In this document: in pieces, positions 22,465-30,084 of the stretch
Layout of the letters: each line of letters begins with the position of its first letter
Numbering within the stretch: position 1 is the stretch's first letter
NCBI RefSeq assembly: GCF_006716425.1
Contig: NZ_VFOZ01000002.1
Location: forward strand, 1,054,001-1,118,000
DNA length: 64,000 nt
Direction of reading: 5' to 3'
From: Actinoallomurus bryophytorum
GTDB lineage: Bacteria > Actinomycetota > Actinomycetes > Streptosporangiales > Streptosporangiaceae
Translations under genes and position numbers: made by a program
The notes under the pieces: model-generated
Seen by the model: only the letters and a program-made list of their open reading frames with translations
What the model was told of the DNA's origin: nothing
Database searches by the model: none

Positions 22465-23053
22465 TCCGGCGGGTCAGCTCGGCCCACAGGTCATCGACCT
22501 GTGCGGCGAGCGACTCGATCGTGCCGGAGTTGTCGATGACGTGGTCGGCGACGGCTCGGCGCCGTTCCCGTGTGGCCTGGACGGCGATGCGGGCGCGCGC
22601 GGCCTCCTCGGTCATGCCACGCAGCTCCGTGAGCCGGCGCACCTGCTCCTCGACCGGGGCGTCCACGACGACCACGACGTCGTACAGGCCGGCCAGGTCG
22701 TTCTCGGTCAGCAGCGGCACGTCGTAGACCACGATGGCACCCGCCGGCGCGTCCTCGACGAGCTCCTGCATCCGCTCGCCGATGAGCGGATGCACGATCG
22801 CGTTGAGCCGCTCGCGCCGCCCGTCGTCCGCGAACACGATCGCGCCCAGCCGGTCGCGGTCCAGCGTGCCGTCGGGGCGCAGGACCTCCTCGCCGAACTC
22901 CTGCGCCACCGCGGCCAGGCCGGGCGTGCCCGGCTCCACGACCTCGCGCGCGACCGCGTCCGCGTCGACGAGCGCCGCGCCGAGCGACACGAGCCGCCGC
23001 GACACCTCGCTCTTGCCCGAACCGATGCCACCGGTCAATCCCACTCTCAGCAC
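22433..23053 (-). CDS. coaE: Dephospho-CoA kinase
   Basis: It phosphorylates dephospho-CoA in the last step of CoA synthesis. The P-loop GGIGSGKS lies at residues 8-15, with DADAVAREV following and the lid segment [17 protein letters not shown] later. The 206-residue length fits the family; the GTG start puts VLRVGLTGG at the amino terminus. The 3' end overlaps the convergent GDPD gene. A MITE-like element lies 40 bp upstream, and a diverged fragment of a coaE gene is found 5 kb away. Confidence 0.96.
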   Translation of the reverse strand: MLRVGLTGGIGSGKSEVSRRLVSLGAALVDADAVAREVVEPGTPGLAAVAQEFGEEVLRPDGTLDRDRLGAIVFADDGRRERLNAIVHPLIGERMQELVEDAPAGAIVVYDVPLLTENDLAGLYDVVVVVDAPVEEQVRRLTELRGMTEEAARARIAVQATRERRRAVADHVIDNSGTIESLAAQVDDLWAELTRRINGGPPQGGH

Positions 23054-23093
23054 GAACGCGAGAGTACTCAGTCGGCCGGCCCCGCGGCCACGG

Positions 23094-23253
23094 GGGCGTG
23101 TCTGACGGATGGCGTTCGTAGCGAGCGGTGTCCAGGCGGCGCCTCGCAAGGCGGAGGAGGGAGTCGGCTCGGTGTTGGCCGGCGACCGACGACAACGCGG
23201 CGAGGCGTCGCCTGGGCGCCGCGCAGTAGGACAGGCATCCGTCAGACACGCCC
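23094..23253. mobile_element. MITE-like element, 160 bp, with 18-bp perfect terminal inverted repeats
   Basis: GGGCGTGTCTGACGGATG at the left end is repeated exactly in inverse at 23236-23253. The interior (GTAGCGAGCGG, GTCCAGGCGGCG, then an inverted CGCCTGGGCGCC) matches a second element of 161 bp at 29.4 kb and a diverged tandem set at 63.2 kb. No transposase is present and no target duplication is visible. The right terminal repeat overlaps the 3' end of the GNAT gene. Confidence 0.75.
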
Positions 23254-23724
23254 AAGGGTCTTGCGCATGTGCACCAGCATCAGATGGTCGGCGACCCGCT
23301 CCCGATGCGTCTCGCCGTACCCGAGCCGCCGGTACAACCGCAGGTTGGCCTCGCTGAGATGGCCGGTGAACAGCACGCACGCGTCCGCCCGGCCGATGGC
23401 CTCGGCCTCCATCGCCTCCATCAGCGCGCGGCCGATGCCCCTGCCCTGCAGGTCCGGTGCCACCGCGAGCCGGCCTACCAGGCACGTACGGTCGTTGATC
23501 CGGGCGCGTACGGACCCGGCGAGGCGCGTGCCGATCATGGCCTTCAGCACGAGCGACCCTGCGATCATCTTGCACACCTGGTCGAGCGACTCGACCAGCG
23601 GCGGCAAGAACGGATCACCGTGCAGCTGCGCCTCGGTGACGTACGCGGCGCGCTGCAGGGTGAGGATCTGTCCGGCGTCGGCCACGCCGGCGGGCTCGAT
23701 GCGTACGTCGTCGTCCATGGCCAC
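23242..23724 (-). CDS. GNAT-family acetyltransferase
   Basis: This 160-residue N-acetyltransferase has the acetyl-CoA-binding motif [19 protein letters not shown] and a typical closing [13 protein letters not shown]. Its substrate cannot be predicted. The GTG start lies directly after the stop of the upstream membrane EEP gene, so the two are cotranscribed. The last three codons and the stop (GGG CGT GTC TGA) are the terminal repeat of the MITE-like element, so the original 3' end appears replaced. Confidence 0.9.
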   Translation of the reverse strand: MAMDDDVRIEPAGVADAGQILTLQRAAYVTEAQLHGDPFLPPLVESLDQVCKMIAGSLVLKAMIGTRLAGSVRARINDRTCLVGRLAVAPDLQGRGIGRALMEAMEAEAIGRADACVLFTGHLSEANLRLYRRLGYGETHRERVADHLMLVHMRKTLGRV

Positions 23725-25701
23725 TCAGCCGATGACCCGTACGGTGGCGGCCAGAGCGCTACGGCCCGTGGCGGGTGCCACCACGGTGTCGTCGAACCCC
23801 AGGTCGTCACTGCCGAAGATGGACACGACGGGCTTGCCCGGCTCGCCTCCGCCGGCCTCGCGCAGGCCGCCCTGAGCGGTGAGGCGGCCGACCTCCGGCC
23901 CGCTCTCCGCGGCGTTCAGGTTCCCGGCGATGACCGTACGCGGGGCGCCGCTCCATACCTGCAGCAGTTTGCCGATCTCGGTCAGCCTCGTCTGCGTACG
24001 GTCGGCGCCGTGCTGGACGTCGACCGACCACACGTCCGCGGTACGGCCGCCACCGGTGTCCACCCGCGCCCAGACATAGCCGCGCGCCTGCGGTCCGGCG
24101 CCCACGGGCAGCCGCCCGGTGCCGGTCGTCCTCACCGGCAGCCGCGACAGCACGGCGTTGCCGAACTGGTGGTCGGCGGCCGGACCCCACACGAGGCGCA
24201 TGCCGAGCCGCCGGGCCAGCCACGAGCCGACGTCGGTCGTACCCGACAGGGGCCAGCCGCGTCCGACGGCCTGCAGGGCGACCACGTCGGCGTGCTGCGC
24301 CTGGATGACGCGGGCGACCGCCTCCGGGTCGAGCCGGCCGTCGCCGTCGACCGCCTGGCCGATGTCGTACGTCACGAGCCGGAACGTACCCGGCTGCGCG
24401 CTCGTACGCGACTCCCGCGGGGCCGTGACCGCGTACGCGGCGGGCACGGCGAGCAGGAGCAGTGCCGCGCCTCCGGCGCCGAGGGCGCGGGCCCAGGACC
24501 GGCCGGGCAGCGGCCCGCCGCGTGCCGCGGCGATCGCCGAGAGGAGCCCCAGGGCGATGCCGGCGGCGCCGGGCAGCACCTTGTTGGGCAGTGGGAGCGG
24601 CGCGGCGTAGTGCGACTGGTACGGCAGCAGGACGAGTGCGGTGAGCAGCCCGCCGAGCGCGGCACCAAGGTCGATGCGCCAGGCGCGCCCGCCGCTGTCG
24701 GCACGCTCCGGCTCGACGAGCGCGTCGCCACGCCGGCCGCGGTAGCCGCCGCGGCGCAGCGGCACCCGGCAGGCGACCGCCAGCAGCCACGCCGACAGCA
24801 CCTGCCCGGCGACGATCACGGCGACCGCGACGACCCCGGTGAGTCCGTACCGGCCGGTGACCGCCCCCGCGCCGACGCCCAGCAGGGCGCCGCCGAAGAC
24901 GCACACACCGCCGGGCACGGCCGCCACGGCGAGTCCGGAGGACAGGAAGGCCAAGGTGAGCGCCTGGGCGCCGAGGACGACGGCGCCCGCGGCCGGCAGC
25001 GACAGCCATCCGCTGGAGGCGGCGAACGCCGGACTGGCCAGGACGAGGATCTGCAGAGCGAGGAACGGCCCGAGCGCGGCGGCGCCCAGCGCGTCACGCC
25101 AGCCGATCGCGGGCGCCTCCACGGACGGGATCCGCAGCTGTCTCACCAGAACGATGGCCCCGGCGCCGACGACGAGGAGGCAGGCCAGCCAGGGCAGCAC
25201 GCCGCCCCGGTCGGCCGGGTCCCAGGTGCCGAACGCCAGGCGGAGCGCCGTGTCGCCGGTCAGCCCGGCGACCACGGCCACCGCGAAGCCGGTGCCGGAA
25301 AGGCCACGCGCCGTCTCGTACAGCGCGGTGATCGCGAGCATGGCGAACGCGGTGCCGGCGAAGGCCGTCCAGAGCGCGGGCGAGAGGGCCTGGGTGCCCA
25401 GCCGCAGGACGAGAAGACCACCGACCCCGGCCAGCAGCAGCCCACGGGGCCCGGCGACCGCGCGTACGGCGGGCGCGGCGAAGCCGGCCAGGCAGACGAC
25501 GAGGATCGCCGCGGAGGCCGTGACGGCGCCAGAGGTCGCGGCGAAATGACCGAATGGAGGGAACGCGGCCCGCAGCACCTCGGAGAGGACGGCGATGGTG
25601 ACCGCGATGAGCAGCACGCGGGAGAGCTCTTGGGGAACGACCGGGGGCCCCGCCGTAACGACGGGACCCCCAGGACGTGCACTTGAGTCGAAATCGACCA
25701 T
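23725..25701 (-). CDS. Polytopic membrane protein with C-terminal endonuclease/exonuclease/phosphatase domain
   Basis: This 658-residue protein starts with roughly a dozen hydrophobic segments (residues ~25-420) and ends with an endonuclease/exonuclease/phosphatase-like domain. The recognisable strands are FRLVTYDIG, VVALQAVGRG, FGNAVLSRLP and VIAGNLNA. In active enzymes these read YNI, QEV and GDFNA, so the metal-binding Asn, Glu and Asp look replaced (Asp, Ala, Asn). The domain may be inactive or use another geometry. The gene starts 12 bp after the rpsA stop and is followed directly by GNAT. Its role is unknown. Confidence 0.82.
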   Translation of the reverse strand: MVDFDSSARPGGPVVTAGPPVVPQELSRVLLIAVTIAVLSEVLRAAFPPFGHFAATSGAVTASAAILVVCLAGFAAPAVRAVAGPRGLLLAGVGGLLVLRLGTQALSPALWTAFAGTAFAMLAITALYETARGLSGTGFAVAVVAGLTGDTALRLAFGTWDPADRGGVLPWLACLLVVGAGAIVLVRQLRIPSVEAPAIGWRDALGAAALGPFLALQILVLASPAFAASSGWLSLPAAGAVVLGAQALTLAFLSSGLAVAAVPGGVCVFGGALLGVGAGAVTGRYGLTGVVAVAVIVAGQVLSAWLLAVACRVPLRRGGYRGRRGDALVEPERADSGGRAWRIDLGAALGGLLTALVLLPYQSHYAAPLPLPNKVLPGAAGIALGLLSAIAAARGGPLPGRSWARALGAGGAALLLLAVPAAYAVTAPRESRTSAQPGTFRLVTYDIGQAVDGDGRLDPEAVARVIQAQHADVVALQAVGRGWPLSGTTDVGSWLARRLGMRLVWGPAADHQFGNAVLSRLPVRTTGTGRLPVGAGPQARGYVWARVDTGGGRTADVWSVDVQHGADRTQTRLTEIGKLLQVWSGAPRTVIAGNLNAAESGPEVGRLTAQGGLREAGGGEPGKPVVSIFGSDDLGFDDTVVAPATGRSALAATVRVIG

Positions 25702-25713
25702 TATGCGGTTGTA

Positions 25714-27201
25714 TTACTCCTGGTTACCGGACAGTTTCTCCCGCAGCGCCGCGAGTGCTTCGTCAGAAGCGAGCGCGCCGCCGCCACCGGCGTCACCGCT
25801 GCTGCCGCCGCCGGCCGGCGGCTCACCCTCGGAGTTGTAGGACTGCGGTCCGGCCGCCTCGGCTTCGGCCTTGCGGGCTTCCTCGACCTGCTTCTTGTGA
25901 GAGTCGAAACGGGTACGCGCCTCCGCGTACTGCCGCTCCCACGTCTCACGCTGCTGGTCGAAGCCCTCGAGCCAGTCGCCGGTCTCCGAATCGAAGCCCT
26001 CGGGGTACTTGTAGTTGCCCTCGGAGTCGTACTCGGCCGGCATGCCGTAGAGCGTCGGGTCGAACTCCTCGTCGGTGAACGTCCCGCCACCCTCGTTGGC
26101 CTGCTTCAGCGAGAGGCTGATGCGGCGCCGGTCGAGGTCGATGTCGATGATCTTCACGAAGATCTCGTCACCGACCTGGACGACCTGCTCCGGGATCTCC
26201 ACGTGGCGCTCGGCCAGCTCGGAGATGTGCACCAGGCCCTCGATGCCCTCCTCGACCCGGACGAACGCGCCGAACGGCACCAGCTTGGTGACGCGACCCG
26301 GCACGACCTGGCCGATCTGGTGGGTGCGGGCGAACTGCTGCCAGGGGTCCTCCTGCGTCGCCTTGAGCGACAGGGAGACCCGCTCGCGCTCCATGTCCAC
26401 GTCGAGAACCTCGACGGTGACCTCCTGGCCGACCTCGACCACCTCGGACGGGTGGTCGATGTGCTTCCAGGAGAGCTCGGACACGTGCACCAGGCCGTCG
26501 ACTCCGCCGAGGTCGACGAAGGCACCGAAGTTGACGATGCTCGACACGACGCCCTTGCGGACCTGGCCCTTCTGAAGCGTGTTGAGGAAGGTCTGGCGGA
26601 CCTCACTCTGCGTCTGCTCCAGCCATGCGCGGCGGGACAGAACCACGTTGTTGCGGTTTTTGTCCAGCTCGATGATCTTCGCCTCGAGCTCGCGCCCGAC
26701 GTACGGCTGAAGGTCACGCACCCGGCGCATCTCCACAAGAGACGCGGGAAGGAAGCCGCGAAGACCGATGTCGAGGATCAGGCCGCCCTTGACGACCTCG
26801 ATGACGGTACCGGTGACGATGCCGTCCTCGTCCTTGATCTTCTCGATCGTGCCCCAGGCCCGCTCGTACTGAGCGCGCTTCTTGGACAGGATCAGGCGGC
26901 CTTCCTTGTCCTCCTTCTGGAGGACCAAGGCCTCAACGTGATCACCGACCTTGACGACCTCGTTGGGGTCGACATCGTGCTTGATGGACAGCTCACGCGA
27001 GGGAATGACGCCCTCGGTCTTGTAGCCGATGTCGAGCAAGACCTCGTCTCGATCGACCTTGACGACAGTGCCTTCGACAATGTCGCCGTCGTTGAAGTAC
27101 TTGATGGTCTCGTCGATCGCTGCGAGGAAGGCTTCCTCGGACCCGATGTCGTTGACCGCTACCTGCGGGGTACTCGAGGTGGCCTCGGTGCTGCTCGTCA
27201 T
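25714..27201 (-). CDS. rpsA: 30S ribosomal protein S1
   Basis: This 495-residue protein has four S1 domains, as in other actinobacteria (E. coli has six), seen as repeats of GxVxxVxxxGxxVDxG type such as GVVSSIVNFGAFVDLGG and GRVTKLVPFGAFVRVEEG. A long acidic, Gly-rich tail of ~130 residues follows. It helps load mRNA on the ribosome and, in mycobacteria, has been discussed in trans-translation. I chose the ATG before TSSTEATSS. The membrane EEP gene follows within 12 bp. Confidence 0.97.
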   Translation of the reverse strand: MTSSTEATSSTPQVAVNDIGSEEAFLAAIDETIKYFNDGDIVEGTVVKVDRDEVLLDIGYKTEGVIPSRELSIKHDVDPNEVVKVGDHVEALVLQKEDKEGRLILSKKRAQYERAWGTIEKIKDEDGIVTGTVIEVVKGGLILDIGLRGFLPASLVEMRRVRDLQPYVGRELEAKIIELDKNRNNVVLSRRAWLEQTQSEVRQTFLNTLQKGQVRKGVVSSIVNFGAFVDLGGVDGLVHVSELSWKHIDHPSEVVEVGQEVTVEVLDVDMERERVSLSLKATQEDPWQQFARTHQIGQVVPGRVTKLVPFGAFVRVEEGIEGLVHISELAERHVEIPEQVVQVGDEIFVKIIDIDLDRRRISLSLKQANEGGGTFTDEEFDPTLYGMPAEYDSEGNYKYPEGFDSETGDWLEGFDQQRETWERQYAEARTRFDSHKKQVEEARKAEAEAAGPQSYNSEGEPPAGGGSSGDAGGGGALASDEALAALREKLSGNQE

Positions 27202-27407
27202 GTGTGGGATGGCTCCGGATACGGACATGCGTAGTTGCCTGTGCAACGCGGAGGGCCAGTTATCGTCCCTGCCGATGGACCGGCCGTCTGACCAGACCGA
27301 TGTCGACTTGGCCGAGCGCGTACCTGCTCTGTCCGAGGCGCGCGCAGGCCCACAGCGCAGCGATCAGGATATGGGAGGCCAGGGGCAACGGTCAATCTCA
27401 AGAGGGG

Positions 27408-28523
27408 TCAGTAAGGACAGGCCCACTCCCTGTAACGCGTGTAGAGGTAGATCATCTTATCCTGCGGGAAGGCGATCGTGGCCGGGTTCCCGTCGGAGGT
27501 GTACCGCTTGTCGGGATTCTTCGCCAGCCACTCCAGCCATGCTGTGGAGCAGTACTGCTTGCAGTCATCTTCCTTGATTTTTTCCTTGTCCCGGATCCGC
27601 GGGATCTGCCGGGCGTCGAAGCTGCTCGCGTACGGCGAGTCGGACGGCTTCCAGCCGGCCAGGAACATCCCGGTGAAGTCCCATTTCACCGGCTTGGTGC
27701 CGTGCTGGGCCCAGTCGAGGTGCGCCGTCGAGAGCGACCCGAACGGGAAGGCGAACGTCGTCGCGGGCTTGCCGGTGGCGTCCTCGATCATCTTCTCGTC
27801 GGTGCCGATCTCCTTGGCCACCTCGGCCTTGCTCATCGACCGCATGTCCTTGTGGTTGGTCGTGTGGTTGGCGATCTCGAACCCGTTGCGGACGAGCCAG
27901 CGCATCGTCTCGATGCCCGGCTTGGATCCGCCGTAGAACGGGTCGCGGTTCACGAAGAAGGTCGCGACCGGACGGAACCCGGGATTCTCCTTCGCCACCC
28001 GCTGGATGACCGCGATCGCCGTGTCCGGCTTGGGATTCCCCGCCCCGTCGAAGTCGGCGTGCGTGATCGATCCGTCGTCGAAGGTCAGGACGACCGCGTG
28101 CTTGCCCGCCGGGATGTTGATCTGCCCCTTGACGAACTCGGCGGCGGTCACCGGGACGTAGCCCTGCTTGGCCATGCCGGTGAACTCGTCGTACAGCTCC
28201 TTGGTCGAGCGGTCCAGCGAGGCCTGCGGCTTGGCCATGACCCGGTGGATCATCAGGATCGGGACCTGGCCGAGCTCGTTCGCGCTGACGGCTCGCGCCG
28301 CGGCGGCGGCCTTGGCCAGGTTGAACGGCGGCTTCTTCGGTGGTTTCTTGCGTGGCGGGGCGGCGACCTTGGAGGGCGCGGCCTGCGCGGTCCGCGCGAC
28401 GCCACCGGCCGCAGCCGGGTTCGCGCGGGGAGGGCCTACGTCATGCCGATCACGCGGGGCCAGGAAGCCGACCACCACGGCTACGACGATCAATGCAGCG
28501 GCGAATTTGTCAAGGTGCGGCAC
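27408..28523 (-). CDS. Membrane-anchored polysaccharide deacetylase (NodB domain)
   Basis: This 371-residue protein has one amino-terminal membrane segment (about residues 7-21), a Pro/Lys/Ala-rich linker to residue ~70, and a NodB-type carbohydrate esterase 4 domain. Motif 1 is TFDDG (147-151) and motif 2 is HTTNH with metal ligands His220 and His224; the FPFGS segment is the motif 3 position. It probably deacetylates peptidoglycan or another N-acetylated wall polymer outside the membrane. AGGGGAC eight bases upstream selects the GTG; the frame stays open far upstream through repeats that are not family sequence. It lies 206 bp upstream of rpsA. Confidence 0.92.
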   Translation of the reverse strand: MPHLDKFAAALIVVAVVVGFLAPRDRHDVGPPRANPAAAGGVARTAQAAPSKVAAPPRKKPPKKPPFNLAKAAAAARAVSANELGQVPILMIHRVMAKPQASLDRSTKELYDEFTGMAKQGYVPVTAAEFVKGQINIPAGKHAVVLTFDDGSITHADFDGAGNPKPDTAIAVIQRVAKENPGFRPVATFFVNRDPFYGGSKPGIETMRWLVRNGFEIANHTTNHKDMRSMSKAEVAKEIGTDEKMIEDATGKPATTFAFPFGSLSTAHLDWAQHGTKPVKWDFTGMFLAGWKPSDSPYASSFDARQIPRIRDKEKIKEDDCKQYCSTAWLEWLAKNPDKRYTSDGNPATIAFPQDKMIYLYTRYREWACPY

Positions 28524-28747
28524 GGTTTGTCCCCTAGCGTTTCTGCACGCGGTGCGCACTAAGCCCAGCGAAAAGTTACTTCCCGCTCCCGCGATCATGT
28601 AATCGCGCGAACACGGTCGGCGAGGTGGCTTGTCATTTCGGGGTAAAGGTTCTGTCAGGGCCCGGGTCCGGTGACGTCGACGGCTGCGACACGGCGTCGC
28701 CTTTGCCTTGACCCACCACCAGAAGACGACACCCCCGCACCCGACGC

Positions 28748-28846
28748 CGCCCGAGAAATCCGGCGCCCCACACCCGGCACCACTCGAGAAACCCCACACC
28801 CCACACCCGACACCACTCGAGAAACCCGACGCCCCGCACCCGGTGC
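28748..28846. repeat. Three tandem 33-bp repeats
   Basis: Units containing CACTCGAGAAAC start at 28748 (variant CGCCCGAGAAAT), 28781 and 28814. The period of 33 keeps frame, but no coding evidence supports a gene. Confidence 0.75.
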
Positions 28847-29356
28847 TGCTGGGGAATGACCGGGCGCGGCCGGCGCCTGGTGGTCGTTGGGCAGAGGATC
28901 CTGTCGCCCGGGATGCCGACGAGTGCCGACCGTTCATTTAGCGTGGTCAGCGCGCATTCCGGACCCTTTTCGGAGCGGCGGGACCGCGCGGCATGTCCGA
29001 CCACGGCGGCGTGGACCCTCAGACCGGAACGAGACGTCCCGGCCCGAGGAGCATCTCAGCGGGGGCATCCGCCGTCGGGTCGCGGGCGCCGCACGCCCTG
29101 CCTACACGTGGACGTCCTCTTGCTCACCAAGTCGACCTCACCGAGCGGCCATGTCGCCGCGATGTCCGTTCATCGCCCGGACTCCGGGCATGCGACTGCT
29201 CCATCGTGGGTGTGACCTCGGCTAGGCCGGTGCTTATCGCGGAATGGGATGGGTGGCCGGATCGGCCTCGCGCGCCGTCTTCACCGGCAGATCGTTCTGG
29301 CCTGGGGATCTGAATACGCCTTGCCGGGGACGCGGCAAGCCCCTAACCCGGGACTA

Positions 29357-29517
29357 GGGCCTCATCCGAGATCCCCGTCCGTAGCGAGCGGCGTCCAGGC
29401 GGCGCGGCGCAAGGCGCAAGAGGGAGTCGGCTTGGTGTCGGCCGGCGGCCGACGACAACGCGGCGAGGCGCCGCCTGGACGCCGCGCCGTAGGACAGCGG
29501 GACTTCGAGACAGGCCC
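29357..29517. mobile_element. Second copy of the MITE-like element, 161 bp
   Basis: The interior from GTAGCGAGCGG to GTAGGACAG matches the element at 23.1 kb with few differences, and includes a 12-bp inverted pair GTCCAGGCGGCG/CGCCGCCTGGAC. The right end, read inward, starts GGGCCTGTCTCGAAGTCCC and the left end GGGCCTCATCCGAGATCCC, so the terminal repeats have diverged but keep GGGCCT. Confidence 0.7.
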
Positions 29518-29822
29518 CAGGCGACCCCCCTGGCCTGCGGATCTACACATGCCAGGGGCTCGACGAGCACGAAATCCGCTCACATCTGTCGAGCCGGCGT
29601 CATCCGCGCCGAGCTATCTACTGCGATCCCAGCGGACGGCATACGTCGGCGCGCACGCCGTACGGACGCAGGATGCCGGCTGACGCCGTTCGGCCTGGAG
29701 CGGATCTCGGTGGCGGCGTTGCGGGCCCGCGCGCCGCCGGCGTGATCGTGCACAAGGAGGACGACCTGCCTATCGTCATCGCCCTCTCTCGCGTGATCGG
29801 TCACTCCACAGCCCTCCCGACC

Positions 29823-29905
29823 GGATCGGGCGCACAGCCGGTACCCCGGGCGGATCGGGCAGACGCCGGTACCCCGGCCGGATCGCGCACACCCCGGTAC
29901 CGGAG
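29823..29905. repeat. Three direct repeats of about 29 bp
   Basis: GGATCGGGC-type starts at 29823, 29852 and 29880 are each followed by a CCGGTACC box. Units differ at a few bases. Confidence 0.7.
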
Positions 29906-29940
29906 CCACGCCAGAGTCATCCGCGGGATCCCGCACACAC

Positions 29941-30010
29941 GCACCGGCAAGCACCGGCAAGCACCGGCAAGCACCGGCAAGCACCGGCAAGCACCGGCAA
30001 GCACCGGCAA
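29941..30010. repeat. Seven perfect 10-bp tandem repeats
   Basis: The unit GCACCGGCAA is repeated seven times without change. The period is close to one helical turn. Such arrays change copy number easily. Confidence 0.95.
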
Positions 30011-30084
30011 GCAAAAGCACAACACACGCGCGGTTGTCGTGTCAGGTGCTGGACGTGCCGGTGCGGGGGCTCATGGTGCTCGGC

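Larger units (their letters stand above)
28524..30084. other. Repeat-rich gene-free stretch between polA and the deacetylase gene
   Basis: No gene is supported here. The 1.56 kb contain a 33-bp triplicate, a 161-bp MITE-like element, a ~29-bp triplicate and a 10-bp array of seven units, the last ending 75 bp from the polA stop codon. The part next to the deacetylase start should hold its promoter, which I could not pinpoint. Confidence 0.6.

Noticed and set aside
23094-23253. Target-site duplication around the MITE-like element
   Set aside because: Flanking bases (ccacg on the left, aaggg on the right) do not repeat, so no insertion footprint can be claimed.
23054-23575. Amino-terminal extension of coaE through the repeat element
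   Set aside because: It passes through the MITE-like element and the antisense of GNAT; the P-loop starts right after the chosen GTG.
28524-28937. Amino-terminal extension of the deacetylase with 11-residue GFSSGVGCG repeats
   Set aside because: The repeat is a 33-bp DNA array outside the gene; the membrane anchor and ribosome site fit the shorter form.
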